From assembly GCF_031877795.1 (NCBI RefSeq), contig NC_133958.1, positions 3,720,001-3,784,000 of the forward strand: DNA of 64,000 bases, written 5' to 3'. Source of the stretch: Strix aluco. Lineage: Eukaryota; Chordata; Aves; Strigiformes; Strigidae. The stretch's first letter is position 1; every line of letters starts with the position of its first letter. Made by a program: the position numbers and the translations under genes. This document shows positions 43,406 through 58,000 of the stretch, piece after piece. The notes below the pieces were generated by a model. The model was not told where the DNA came from. It saw only the letters and a list, made by a program, of their open reading frames with translations, and made no database searches.

Positions 43406-46400
43406 TAAAGAATAGATTCACCCGTGCTTTATGCTGTTTTCCATGGTAGCAGCGAGTCCCAGAGGGAGAGCGTGCTGGCAGAAGGAAAAGAGCTGCATTG
43501 TGTCTGGAGAGGGGATGCCTGGATCATGATAAAGGAAGACAAAGTCAGCCTTCAGAGCCCAGCACTGGTAGCTGCTGAACCCCACTGGCCTTCGTTCATC
43601 TCGCAAAAACACCACTATAAGCTGCCACCTCCCAAAAATGCCCAGCACTCCCTCCTCCAAAGATCCAGACCTTTGCCTGTGGAAGGCTGCTGGCTCCAAA
43701 TTTCCCTCTTTGTGTACAACGGACATATGGCGTGTTGTTGAATGCAGAGACAAAAGGAAGAAAGGAACCTCCAGCTAAAAAGCACCATCCATTCACGGGT
43801 TAAAAATGAAAGCAAGCCTCGAGGATGTTTGAAACAGCAGGGTATCAGCTGGAGCCTGCATGGAGGCTTTTCCCATTGCCATTCATAACAAAATCAGGAG
43901 GCAGAAAGTTACTATAGCAATGGCAACAGAATGCAGAACGGGCGCTCTTCAGAGGGCAGGAAGAGCTCGGGAAGAAACGCAGGGGTCTGTTTCTCTTCAT
44001 CCTTCAGGGCTGCCAAACCCTGATCAGCTCCAGGTCACCAGTACACCCCCCTCTCTATAGAATGGTTATTGTAGATCACTGAATTTTAGCTTCAACAAGC
44101 TTAAACAACACTGAAAGGAGGCCCAGCTGAAAACAAAAGACAACCATCCACCTACTTACTCTCCAGGTGCTGAAGCAGCCAAAAAGTAACCCATGGCTGC
44201 ACGATGAAAAGGCTGGGCTCACTTTATATGATGAAAAGCCCTGGGCAATAAAAACATCTGTGGCTACAGACCCCTCCACTAATGCCTTTGTTCAGACAGA
44301 TCATTACGCATTTAGCTTTGGAACAGATTTGTCCGCTTCCAACACGTTAAAGTTTTGCTGGAGGATGGATGTGGCCACCCTGGCCAGCAGTGTGACAAGC
44401 ACATGGCAAGGGATTCTGCAGCACAGATGTCCAGGACCACATGCAAACCTTGCCATAAGAGTACCTGCAGAGCTCGACTCAGTCACTGACTTAACCCCCA
44501 CGACGGGATTCGACACAGCTAAGGCTTAAGCAGCACACGAGTCCTGGATGCGGCTCATCTGAAACGAATACAATATTGTTGGTTCAGCTCTAGGGATCAA
44601 AGTTTCCATACGTGCCCGAGCAAAACTGAGCTCATCTCTTAGCAGATCCAATTGTCCAGACACAAACGTGGAAAAGCACTGGAGAGTCCTGGGCCAGGAG
44701 GACTGACTGGGCCAGGGACCAGCGCCCTGCAATCGCAAGCAACCCCACATCGGAGGTTGGTTCAGATGCATCCATACAAGATCCCCTCCCTACACCACAG
44801 ATCATTTTCTAAAAGACTAAAATCACAACTTAACTATTGACCAGGAGAGATGCAGGGCATGTTGAAGGGCTATTAAGTGAAAAAAAAGAGACTATCTGTC
44901 AAAGAACATTACATTACGAATGTAAATTAAAGCAGCCATAATACCTGTTAACCCCCGGGTCTTTTAACAGATGACGGGAGCACAAAAGTGGCTGAAAACA
45001 GTCACTTGTGTCTCCCTCCCATTTATCCCCATGTCAAATGGAGCAATTAAAATCAGACCTGTAGGAATTTTCCCATTCAGTAAAGGCTTTGGGCTACATT
45101 TGCACCCTCTATCACAACAGCTGCAGCCTGAGTTCTGCCACAGATTTACAGTGTAAAAAACCAGCAGACTGCGGCCACTTTTACATAAAAACTTTTCCTT
45201 ACAATCTATATTTTCATTTCTTGATTAGCAGTAACAGACTCTTTAACCCTCTGCAAGACAATGATCAAACCAGCAGCAAACATTTGTCCCCACGTGGTGC
45301 CCGCTTTAATTTAGTCAGCTAGACAGCAGGCACTTCTGATTGCCTGCCTGACGGCTTTGTTTGCCTAATAGATCTTACCTTGTCTTCTCTAATTTTTAAT
45401 GCTGACCAGTTCTCCGCACAAAATGGGGGTCTGCAGCAAGCACTTATTTCAAAAGAGGCCTTGTTGCCTTGGTTACCAATCATCAAGCCTAGGCCTTTGC
45501 AAGCTCTGTCGAGATTCTACCTTCGCCTTGGTTTTGTCCTGTTTTTTGTACTACTGAGATTTCTGCTCTCAGACAGTGCAGTAGAAAGCTGGACTTAAAT
45601 GAATAGATCAAATAAATAAAAAACCTGAGGGAAATGCCCTCAGACATACATCATTCATGAGGTTTTACAGAAATCACAAGGTCAGTGAGAAATAACAAAA
45701 CCAGCAGCAGAAGACACACTGCAGTATGACTTTAGCCACAAAGACTCTGCAAGTGAGTTTCACAGCAAAATAAGCTCAGCCTACGTCCCGAGGAGCTGGC
45801 ACTTGCTCCGCTGCCAGTTAGCGGCGGCGGCAAGACAGAACTGAAACTGGGGCATCACTGGTGCTGCGTGTGCCTCCAGTCCTGGGCAGTCCCTGCTGCA
45901 CAAAGCCCAAACCTTCGTAGTCCGATGAGGGCAAGGAGGGAAAGAAATCCCGTTTATTCCCATTTTACAGAGGAAGAATGGAAGCTCAGAGGCAGGATTT
46001 CTAAAGAGCGCAGCAGATGGGTCTGCAAAGTTTGCAAAGTGAAGGACAAAGGCAGGAAGCAACAAGGCCGTAGCCACCACTTAGAGATCCTTTGCAGGGG
46101 CACACGCTCGATCGCTTCATGCAGCTGGTACCTGCCCCGAGCCCGTTCTGAAACCACGTCTGCTCAGTCCTCTCCCGGCACCGGGCCCACCAGATCAGCG
46201 TCCCCCTGTGTGAGCAGCCTCCTCTTCCTCAACAGGTAACTGCTGACATGCGATTTCTGTTCTGTCAAGAGCAGCCCGCTTTAGGCCCATGCAGTATTTC
46301 AACTGACTCCAAAAAGCACCTAAATCAGATTTGAAGTCTACACACCCCTAGGCAAGGGGTGGGGGTGTGTATTTGGCATACGTACTCAAACCAGCTTGGA

Positions 46401-49400
46401 TTAAGAGAGCTGAACACTCATCAACACAGCACAGACCAAAATCTACACAGAGAGATTAATCAGTGGCTGCTTTTGATAAACATTGAGAAAAACTTTGATG
46501 TGTCAGTGGATAAATCTAAAGAAGAAAATGAAACCAAATCCAAATCCAATGAAATCAATGCTTACTGTTTCTGTTAACTATTCTCCTGTGCCTAGAATCT
46601 AGCAAATTTCTGTATTCGCTATTACACAGTTAAAAAATAACATCTGATTTATTTTTTTTAGCACTGGCTGGGAGAATTGATTCAGGGCCCACTAAAATGC
46701 TAATACATACTGAGAAAGGTCTCTGCATTCTTCTGTGTAGAGAGCAAGTTAGCTTCAGTTAATCCCATTTTTGGAAAGTACAGGCCACATTCTCAGCATT
46801 GTAAATCAATGTGACTCCCTTAATCATTCCTATCTGTGTTTATGGTATTTCAAATTGTCACATCAAGTGCAAATTAGATAAGAATATTAAATAAATAAGA
46901 TATCATGCAGCTCTCATGCTCCACCTATATTGAATTGAAAAGGCCACCTCTAACTCTCTACCGTCTCTTTCAGTGTTGCAAGCTTAATGAGATCTTACAG
47001 ACAGAAACAATCCACCCTACACACAGGAGTGCCAGAAAGGAAAAAGGAAAAGGACAAGGAATTTTAATTGCACTGTAATCCTTTCAGCTAGGTTTCTTGC
47101 AAACACTGCATTTCAGGGACCTAACAGACTAGAACCAAAACCAAAATTCACTATGAACCTTTAGAAAGAAAACACATTAAAATAAATGTGATCTGCAAGA
47201 TCCATACATAGACTGTATTAATCTCCAGGCAGTTGGCCATGCTGTAGTTTAATGTAAGGAAGTAATATAAATTAAACTCCTAGCTGAATGGAAAAAAAGG
47301 AAACTGCCAATTTGTCAGCTGACTTTGCCTTCATCCTAATTGCTGTATCCATCTTTCCTGCTTCGCTGTACCTCACCACTACAGGCCACAGTCCAAGCTG
47401 TCAGCAGTTCTCACACGATTCTTCAGATTGTCCGAGAAAATGTTTCATTCTATAGTTCATATATCCTGATGAGAGGCCTATAAATAGACACAATTTTCTA
47501 CCCTTGTTACTGTGCTGTATCCATCACCGTAACAGCAAAATTACCTTTCAGCACTGCATTAAGTCAATGGTTCTCCAAGTACAAAGCACTAATGTCTATG
47601 AGGCCATGGTAAATGATCCACTAAGCCACACTGCACACTAAACCAAACTACATTTTCATTAGGAGTTCCATTATGATAACAAAAGTGGTCCCACTCTCCA
47701 CAAAATATTCAAGGTTGACAACAGACTGCCAAGATTTGCCAAGAGGACTTAAGATCCAGCTCCCATTTCGGCTTGAGGGTGCATCAGGCAGTGCTCTGCT
47801 GTGTATTAAAATGAGTTGGGAGGATGTGTGGTGGTGTGGCTTGCTTGGGGAGTTATTTGACTTGGGTGTTACCTGTTGCTCAGACCCTGTCAGAACCTCC
47901 AACCTGAATTCAGTTAGGCAGCACTTTATTCCAAGCCAGGAAGATACTACGGACTCATGCCCGCTTGCTACATTCACCCAAACAACTAAGCTGCTCCTTC
48001 CTACCAAAGATGCAGGTTAAATCACCCAGCTGCTGAGGCCTCTGAACTCTCCCCACAGCTCTCCCCACATACACAGCTGCCTGCCTTCCACTACAGTTTT
48101 AAAGCAGTTTACAAGCAGCTTTTCGTTTTGACCACAGAGATGTCAAAGCAAAAGCCCCACTAACTTCCAAAGAGAGGGCCCTGCCAGCAAAGGTCTTCTG
48201 CAAGACATACACTACTAGGTGGAGCAGTTTAGCTGTGCTGCTCTTGCAGGTTAGGGGATGGGATGACTTGAGACTTCAAAGGGGTTTTGTGTATATGCGA
48301 GGGTGTTTTGCAACCCTTGTGAAAATCAAATTGCATGTGCTCGTTGTGCTTGTCCCCAATTGCCGTAGTTAATGAGTTTTTAGTGCACTGAACCCTACTT
48401 AATACATTGCTTAATAAAATGAGAGCAATTAATCAATTATCCAAAAGGGCCCAGCTTATGATCATTCTTACGCACTTATCACACCGGCCAGAGTCCCTTC
48501 CCCCACTCTTCTCAGCATCACAAATCACCCCTTTTCGATGACCGGCCCCTAGACACAACGAGGGCCCTCTCTCTCCTCTCCAGGAGAGGTGCAGGCCAGG
48601 TGCTGTAACGTGGCTGCTGGCCACGCTTCGTTCCTGTTGTGGGGACAAACACTTGACCACACTGCCACTTGTCCCCTGCCATGCTGCTCTCAAGCAGGCA
48701 CCACAGCTCAGAAGTGCCAGCCAGGACCACGCCAGAAAGCAGTTACACATCTACACTCTGCGACTGAGGCCAGATCTTCCTTACCAAAACCGAACTCTGC
48801 TGAGCTGTCCGTGCTGCTACCAGTTTGGTAACAACGTCTTTGGTGCAATTGTTTGTATCCTAGTTGTGAAGTGCAAACCTATTGCACTGGGTGGCAGACA
48901 GTCCTTGCTGACTGAGCCTGCTCCAAACTCCTCATCATCTAGAACTATCATTTGCTTCAACACATCAAACTGCCATTGCTGATGGAGCTACCGATGTTTT
49001 TACTGTTTCTGCTTGGCTCTTTCTTCAGACTATCTCCTACTGCCACGCTGACCGTGATGGATGCCAAGTCTCTCCTCCTACTTTAGCCCACTGAAGCTTC
49101 CAACCTTCTTGCATGTTCCCTCTTTAGCTCTAGTTGCCACTCTCTCTCCCATGGCATCACATTAGTAAAACACATGGAAATCATCCTGAAAGAGGAACTA
49201 CTGAAAATGGCCACACTTTGTTATTTACTCTCCAGAGCTGAAAAAAAGAAATGTCTTCCTTTATCTTAGAACCAACAAAATGAACTAGTGCTGCTTCAGG
49301 AGTGTCCGCCTGTGAGGAAAAAGAGATTTTTTCCACCTTAGTGACAATGTTGTTTCACTTCTAGAGGGGAAAAAATTTAAAAAGAAATCCTAAGCAACCC

Positions 49401-52400
49401 TTGGAAATCACCTACGGACTTTATACTCCTCACAACATATTTCCAAAACACTCTGGGTGTTGCTATGCTTTACTGAACTCCACAGTGAACAGCTCTGGGG
49501 TACACCTGATTTGCCTGCTGTCTTTCTGGATGTAGCAAACATGCAGGTTTGGTTTTTTTGTGGGAGGACAAGACAGCACCTGCATGGCCATCTAACCTTG
49601 AAACTCAGGGGGGCAGGAAGGGAGTCACCCTTCGATAGCATAAAGAAGCAGAAAGGACTTAAATATCAGACCTCCACTGAAAAAAATGCACCCTAATTCA
49701 GGCAAAGATCATCACAGAACTTCAGACCATTACATTTCATTCAGCTATGCCTGGATACATCTGAATACATCAGGGTCAGGCCCTGCCAGAACAATTCATC
49801 CAGTTTATGACTCATTCTGCACTGACCTCCTTCCCTTTGCTCGCTCAGACATAGGCAAAGGAGAGGCTCTCAGCTGGACAAGTTCTTCTGTCAACTCATC
49901 CCTGTCATATGAGACAGGGAGGCATTAAAACCTGCAGTTCTTAATAATTCCATGGGGTTCCGTGTAAAGCTGAACAAAGAAAAAAAATCCTTCACCCCTG
50001 AATTAACACATAAGCGCAAATAAATTCAACAAGAGCACAGTACCAGACACAAGCCTGATCGAGGAGCGCACAGCAGAGCGAGCAAGCTAGTGCAAACAGA
50101 CCCACATACCAGAATGGGTGGATCTAGTGTGACACTTCGGAAATATTGGGTCTGACAGCCAAGCTGCAGCGCTGGAGGGCAGCAACTTCCTGCCATGGCG
50201 TTTGTTTTTCTTATGATTTCTGAATCGGGAAAGTCAGGCAGCTGATCCTAGAAATAACAGCTGGGAGCAGCCCAACACTCAACACCATTGTCATGAACAG
50301 CTCTTCTGAAGATCCTGATGTTAAAGGGAGGAAAAGTGCAGAATAAAAACCCACTGGCCAGACGCCCATCCTGACAGGAAAAACCCTTAAGTGTTTAGAG
50401 CAAGGATTTCAGAAGTACTTAGCAATTAAGATTCCCAACTTGAGATGTCTTAGAGGCCTAGACCATTAGTGTGCCTGCCTCCAGCAAACCGTGCAGTAAA
50501 TTTCCTGGCACATGGGAACGGAGAGATGTTCTCATCTCTCTGTTCCATGGCAAGGAAATAGAGATGAAAAACAAGGAAGGAAGAGGTATTGCTTTTTAAT
50601 TTTTATATATTTATTCCCCCCCCCCTCTTCATTTGTCAGACAGAGACCTTGAAAAAGGTAGGAGGCCACTACACAGGGGCCTCAGCTGCAGGGAGCTTTA
50701 AAGCCCTGGAGACAACCTTAAATGGTGGTAAGAGTCTGTATGGCTTTGTTAAGACAAAAAGCAGAGAGAAGCATGTGTCCGAGCAATGCACATGGCCTAG
50801 TTTTCCCACAGCCCTCTGAAAGAGTTTAGCTTATTCAGTAAACCCAAGGTGCCCTAAAATTACTACCAAGGGCATAACAAGTTCTAATCTATAGGAATCT
50901 ACCTATAATTTTTCCTGTAAAGGTCTTTCTGAATCAGTAGTCAACCAGTGACAGAACAGCCTACAGCAAGATCAGGGCATTAACTGACAGAGCATAGTTA
51001 CAAGATGCTGTTCAGGCTGAAGTTGTCTGCAAGCATCTGTGAAAGCACGTAAACAAAAAGCTGCCTATTGCTTTAAATCTAGGGAACTCTCCATCCCTCT
51101 TGGAAGGGACAGAACAATACCTCGGTGGGAGGATAAATACAGCTGCAACTCAGGGAAGACAACAGTGATTTCTTTTGCAATACAAACACATCGCTTGATT
51201 GCTACCTGGCCAGGCAAAAATAAAGGCAGGGCAGTGGCAATATATGTCACCGGATTTAAATGGTTACCAAGAAACTGGCTGAAGGGAAGAAAACAAAGGC
51301 TCCCCAGCAGACTGAAAGCAGGACAGAAACTCAACTGCATTTGTACCGTGGTTTTACCAGCCATTACCTGCACTGAGACACCAGCCGCTTCCTAGCTGCT
51401 AGCCCTCCCTCTGCAGACTGCTCCGTGAACCTGCTTGGATCCGATTCATCTGACAATCTAGACCATGTCTCAAGAAAGTCTACCCTCACCTGGGCCTGCA
51501 GTTAGGCTGGCCATTGCTTTCTCATCACATTAATCCAAAATTATGCATCTACCAGTACTCTGCCGGAGACTACAGCTCAGCACAGACAGCTGTTACAAGC
51601 TTTATACACAATTTATGTATAAAGGGCCTTATAAAAATTTGTGTTATCCCACCCTGATTATGTTTAGATAGAAAAAATACGACCTAATGAGTAAAACATA
51701 AGGCTGTCCAGGCTGCTGTGATTAAATGCTTCACAGAAGCATCTTTAGGCTAAATACTATTCCTTATTTCCCTGGCTGATCCTAGCACTACAAATGTGTA
51801 TCACACCTTCCTTGTTCATATGAGCATTCAAATAGATAACAGATTTTACTCATTTTATTCCCCTTCATCTTGGGCCAAACCTCTTTGTACTCATCCTTAA
51901 AGTGAAACACAACATAATTATGCATCGAGTGAAACTTTGTCTTTTATCTTGAAGAAGTATCCCCCCAACTCCAGAGGAAAAAAAAAAATGCTGCCGACTT
52001 CCTTTTAAACATTCAGAATAGTAATGGTAGAGTATCTCTTCAGTTGTGAGAACATTTGGGGTCAGTTTTACCTAGGTTATAAGTGATTTTTAAAAAATTC
52101 TTTTCAAAATTATTATCTGCTCTAGCCACAAGCCAGATGTTGGGTTTCCTTCATGTGACACAGGACCAACACACACAGAGGTCACATTCTAACAACCAGT
52201 GTCCATTGATTTAAGTTTTTTTAAAAATCAAGCTCAGAGGAGAGTGAAGTTGTTGCTTTACCAGGAGGGCAGGTTGCAGGAGTTCTTGGTTAATCAAGCT
52301 GCTGAAAGGTTAATTATCCGTCAGAATACACATGGGGTGGGGAAGATATCATTGTGAGGCACGGAGTTGCTAGGGAGTAGGGGTTTCAGGAACAAAAGGC

Positions 52401-54690
52401 AAACGGGTGCTTGGGGCAAGGAATGTCCATCCCTCTCTTTGCAAAGCACCATGTGCATCTGCAGCGTGGTATTAGGGACGGCTAATAATAAACCCTAGTG
52501 CTGGGCACCTGCTAGACTAATTGCGGCACAGCATGTTGAGCGCTGTGTGGAGAGCATCTGGAGGCAGGACTGAACTCAATGCAGCGTGAGAGCTCACAGA
52601 AAGCAGCGTGTTAGCATGCTGGCTCCCGAGTGCCAGACGACTACTAAATCTCTGCTTTGGGCTGGGGAATACAGATCACTAACAAGAAGACAGAAGGAAT
52701 AGCCGTCAGCTGAGACTCCGATGCTCTGTCCCTCACTCCAAAGCCTGCAGAAGCCAGTGGAAAGACTCACCCTGGCTTTGAATCAGGCTCTCTGCCACTA
52801 ATATGCTGCGTGGCCATGGCAACCCAGAATCGCTTGGGAGGTCACAACACTGGAGAAGAGCTTTGCATTTGCTTCACAAGAAGCCTGAGTGAGGTTCACT
52901 TCCGAGCAGAGATCTGGCGTAAGGCCTGGGCAGCACTTAGTCCCACAAAAGAAGGCCTGTACGTGGGGAACTTGACCCACGTCTCTTATCAGTACAGTTG
53001 ATGAATTAGAGCTGCTTATATTTCATATAGTCATTCTTCAGAAAATAAGCCTTTGCTTCACCCTGCTGAAATCTACAACTCCCAGTGAAGGATGAGGCGT
53101 AGCCCAAACTTGGGTTACGGTAACTCTAACCCAGCGCCCAGCCTGCCTAGAAGCCTCGGCCTCTCCTCCCAATACTTCAGACCAGTCCTCTTTCGGCACA
53201 AGCAGGGACTGGAGAGCATCCACTGCTCCTCCAGGACCCCGCAGGAACTCTGCCCACCCTGACCCTCTTTGCACAGCTTTCCCCCAGCAGCTGGGGTGCG
53301 TGACCCAGCTCTAGCCCTGTCCTGCGGAGCCTGCGGAGAGCACGGCCACGTCACAGACTCTGCAGAGCAGGTCTACAGCCAGCACAGTCCTGCACGGGAC
53401 AGTTCATCCCTACGAAAGCTGCTGTTCCAGGCTGCAAGCAAATTCAGGCAGAGATGATAAAATCAAACATATTTAGCCAGCTTTTAGAAGCTTGACCAAA
53501 AAGACATAGAAACTTACTACAGGAATAGGAAAAAGCAGCTGATGATTTAATATGACCATAGTTCTAAGGAAGAAACCAGTGGTGCCAGCATAATACATTT
53601 GAACATTAATCAAGCCCCATTTCTCTTAAAGTCAAAAGAAGATATTTAGTGGTGCATTGGAGAAAAGCCTTCAGGAGGTTTAAATTATTCTGTCCGACCA
53701 ATATTCTAATCACTCTGCCTAACCTCTAGAGAACATCATTAGGTTTCTGGCTCACTGCCCCACTGCATATGATAAAAGCATTTCAGGCTCACCAACGAGG
53801 TTTTCATCACTCTCCATAGGAGGTCTGGGAAGGCCACTGGATTCTGCCTCAAGAACAATGCAGATTTCCTTGCTGATAAAAACGGTGGGGAATAGATTAT
53901 ATAAGAGGCTCTGTGTATGCGCCAAAAGAGAGAGGACCTTAACGTGACAGCATCAGTCATCCCACTTCATATCATCTGCATTCTAATGCACAAGTAGGTC
54001 TATAGGGTTCAGCTACGCTGCAGGACGGAAACAGCCCCAAACCCACAGTTCGGTTCACACAAATAAGTTGATACCCACAGACACTGAACACAGACCCACT
54101 GCTCTCCAGTGAGACTCCACATATATTCATTAATTGCAGAAAGAAGGCAACAGATTTTCGGATCCTGACCCCCATGGTACAGGTCATACAGCAATCACAT
54201 TGCCTGATCCCACCCCACAAATACAGTGCTGCACTGTATATCAGTGTGAAATATTCACATTATGCTTCATCTATCAGAGATTAAAAATACACTTACTGAC
54301 TCAGCATGCTAACATGTGAGCCCAGTTCAGTGATTTAAGATTAAAGACCATCATCTCATTACTTCACTAAGATATGGCCTATGAAAACAGCTCACCAAAA
54401 ACTGAGTTCCACACAAATTTAAGTCTCATGGGAACATTCTTCTATAGGAATACAAATTTAGTAATTGCTTCACTGGTCATCAAATCTGGCCTTAGAAGCA
54501 AAGACAGACATACCGTATAATCCAAAACCAAGCACAAACCAGCCTACAATTTGCTGACACTAAAATTATCTACACTGGCTGAAAATCTGGGGGAAAAAAT
54601 CATTGGTGTTTGAGATCTTTACACAAAATAATTATGGAAATCCTTTGCTTTTAAATGACATCATCAACACCTTTCTACAGTAGGTTAACA

Positions 54691-54788
54691 TTTCCATTTT
54701 AGAGATGAGAAGCAAGTCAAAGACTTGCCTAAAGCCAGTATTAAGTCAGTGGCATAAAGAAGGCTGGACCTTTAAGTACTCATCCTGG
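54691..54788 (-). repeat. MIR-like SINE fragment
   Basis: The + strand reads tttccattttagagatgaga, then agtcaaagacttgcctaaag, then ccagtattaagtcagtggca and ggctggacc. This is close to the reverse complement of a MIR core ('ccattttacagatgaggaa..gacttgcccaaggtcacacagcaagtcagtggcagagctgg'). It lies about 200 bp from the octamer palindrome at 54999. Confidence 0.55.
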
Positions 54789-54998
54789 AAAACAAAACCA
54801 CAACTCCTGTTTCTAGCCCAATTAAAAAAAAAATATCCTTAACACTTGGAGAACAAATTCAAAGTAAATCACATACTTTAAAAAAAAGTCAAATTCACCA
54901 GAAGGTGTAAATAGCAAAATAATCTGATAAGGAAAAGGTGTAGAGGGTGAAGTTGTATAGTTTGTGCTGTTTTGGCTTTCAGTGCATGCGTCAATTAT

Positions 54999-55016
54999 GC
55001 ATGCAAATTTGCATGC
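54999..55016. promoter_or_regulatory. Perfect 18-bp palindrome with two overlapping POU octamers
   Basis: GCATGCAAATTTGCATGC is its own reverse complement. It contains the octamer ATGCAAAT at 55001-55008 and its inverted copy ATTTGCAT at 55007-55014, overlapping by two bases. A further ATGCAT (54997-55002) extends the left side. Octamers are recognised by POU-domain factors (Oct and Brn families). It is intergenic, about 22 kb upstream of DPYSL2 and 5.5 kb past the BNIP3L poly(A) signal. Enhancer function is inference. Confidence 0.5.
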
Positions 55017-58000
55017 TCAACTAGGTGTGTACATCAACACACAAGCGCTTTGGGGCAAAAAAGCCATTTTCCCTATCACAAAACCTGAGTCAGAGGGTTA
55101 AGAGAGACACAGGCTGGATGAAAATCTCTTCTGTTGTGGCTTTTCTCCTTCTTTTTTGTTACACATCCAATTCATAAACGCTCACGACTAACATTATACT
55201 TTCAGTGCCACTGCATTTGCCTTCCTCATGCATTCATCAGTTAAGTATTTCCGGCAGCTCTTTGCCTGCTCTTCAGAAACCCATAACTCTTGTGCACAAG
55301 TACTGAAATCTAATTCCCCCCCCGCCCCGCCCCCAACTAATTTTACATTAACTTTGCTCTGACTGCACTCCTAAGAGGACCAGTAATGATTTACAAGCGA
55401 CTCATTTTCGCAGCAGGAAATGGAACATAGCACCTTTCAGCACCGTTCTCTCTCTCTCTCATGCACGTTTCTGCTGAGAAATAAACGCCCAAGCCTGAAA
55501 AGTGCCAGAACACAATCTTGTGAATAGGCCTGCCGGGGTGACATCACTTATCATACCACTGTGTTCCCAGCCAATTGGGGAGGCTTCTCCTGCAGCCGTT
55601 ATTTCTCACCTAGCAGGGAAGCCTATAGGAAAATGTTACAGCACTGGGAAAGGACTCACTCGTTTATTGTTGATGCTTATCTTGCCACACCTCCTCTCTT
55701 TCCCCTTTCCCACTCCATCGTGCATGCGCATGCACATACACACAGGGAACACAGTGGAGGCAAAACAACCATGCAGAGCAAAAATCCCTTTCTGAGTATT
55801 CGACTTTTGGCAGTGATTCACGTAACAACTTCCTGCTGGTCCTGGAGATTCATATTTTTGTTCAGCAATTTCAGTGGGAGGAAGAAGCTTCCTCTCCTAA
55901 GTCACTGATCGTTTTAACTCATTGTTATGACGCTGTGCAGCTCAGTCTTTGTATTTCTAGCCCAAATATATTAAAAGCAATTCATCTCCAGCCAGACAGC
56001 CCAATCATGCCTGTAGCCCTGTGAAAAGACAGCAGAGAATTTAAAGCTAGGTCTACATTCTGACTTCCCCCAAGTATCTCTGTTAATTTAACTAGACAAG
56101 AGCTAATTCTTAGCACACAGAAGCAAAGCCCAACATCAGACCAGGGTAAGCTGCAGTGCTGCAAACTGAGGCTTGCAAGTGGATGCTGTGCACCAGAAAT
56201 ACCTCACTGCAGCTGCTGTCTAGGAGGAGAAACAGGAAATGGGCACATAATGCTGTCCAGGAGATGAAGCAAGCTATTAAAGTAATTGGTAGGAACCCCA
56301 GAGATCTCTTCTACCTGCATGCCAGACAGTGCTCTTAAAGAAGCAGCTGTAATTATCAATTGCTTCTCACTTGGAAATAAAATGACAATTGGTACATCAA
56401 GTAAGCAAGTCTGTAGAGTAGACTGATACAGCCTACTCATGCGAGAGGAAAAGACCCAGGCCCTCTCTGTGAGAATTCAAAGGGCGACTGTAGGTTGTAC
56501 TCTAGGCACACAGCTTTAAACCCAACTAACTCAGCAGCACCTAAAAAGCCTAAGTACAAAGAGATTTTTACATCACACTCATTGCAACAGTATTTGAGCA
56601 GTGCTCCAACTCCAGATAGCAGTCACACACACTACAAGGCTTTATTTCTGAGTTCGCAAAGATTCAGCTGCAAAATCCAACTCCAGTATCCACCTTGCTC
56701 TTGTTGACTCTGATATGAACTTTTGTTCCTACCTTACTAGTATTTACAACAATATCTGTATTTTTAAAAAGCAGAATCCTGCAACTAGAGCTGCCTAGAT
56801 AACCCCAGGAAGAGGAACATGCTGTTCTTTCCCAGCACAGCCATGCCAAACCCTGCCACGCTGTCCCAGGCCAGTTTCCACAGCTCAGCCAGCCCTCGGC
56901 TGTGCTGTTAAGCTGCTGGGTACACGTAGGGATTACTGTGGACCAAACTGCAGAGCACCAGGCAGCCCTGGACTTCTGTCAGTGCCTGCTCGTTTCACTA
57001 TCCTCTCACCAACACCTAACTAGTCTTTCTGAAACTCAAACATTGGCAGCTGTAGCTTCTTCTTTATCTCATCTCCAACGACAAAGCAAAACACTGGTAG
57101 AAATAGCCACTTATTTCTGTGAGCTCCCCTGTGTGAAATTCAGAGCTGCAAACAATTATGTTTTAACCAGCACCACTGAAGTGAATGCTGGTCACAAAGC
57201 ATCCTCCAGGCCTTTAGGAGGCCTTCTCAGACAAAAGTCCAGAAGATTCCAAGTTTGGAGATGAATCCCAATTTAGCTTGCCTATTAAGCCCACATCACC
57301 CTCTTACCTAGAAACATGACAGACCACTTTCTTTATAACCTACTTCCTTTGAGGTGAAAGCAAAACAGTGACTCTGGAGCACACACCCTCCTGGGCTTTA
57401 CCAGATCCAATTACACAGATCAACCACAGATTAACCAAGTGCAAGATCTGAACTGTGAGAGTGACAACATACCCACCTGAAGCAACTGCAGATCCCATGG
57501 AACCAGGAAATACACAACAAAGCAAGGCAATATTTTGTCTTAACTGAAACTCTTCTTGAAATAGGTACACAGAGACTCTGCTTGCTCATGTGATTTGACC
57601 AGAAACAAGAAGCAGCATGAAAATACAAGCAAATGCAGAAAACGGAAGGAGCACTCAACAGAGGAGACTGGGCAGACCACAGGAAGGAGGAGTGCAGTGA
57701 AGCAAGATGAGAACAGAAGCGTCTAAGCAATGAACTTCACAGTGAATAATGGGAAAGCAGAAGCAAGAGGTTTTCAATCAATAGTGAGCTGCAGAGGAGG
57801 CACGTTGTTCCAGCTGCAGATCTGTCAGAATGGTCCCACAAAAGCTCTTTACACTACCTGAAGGACAATCAAATTGCTTCCTCCTGCTCACAAAACTATT
57901 TGGCAGAATGATGAGCGTAGCTTCCGTTGGAAATGCCACACATGCACCTTTTATGTTTTGTTTGGTCAAAAGCTCGTGTAACTTTTTTTTTTTTTTTTTT

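Noticed and set aside
44167..44529. A 120-codon plus-strand frame that looks protein-like in composition
   Set aside because: No family recognised, no neighbouring exon or promoter signal, and an overlapping frame on the other strand; kept only as noted.
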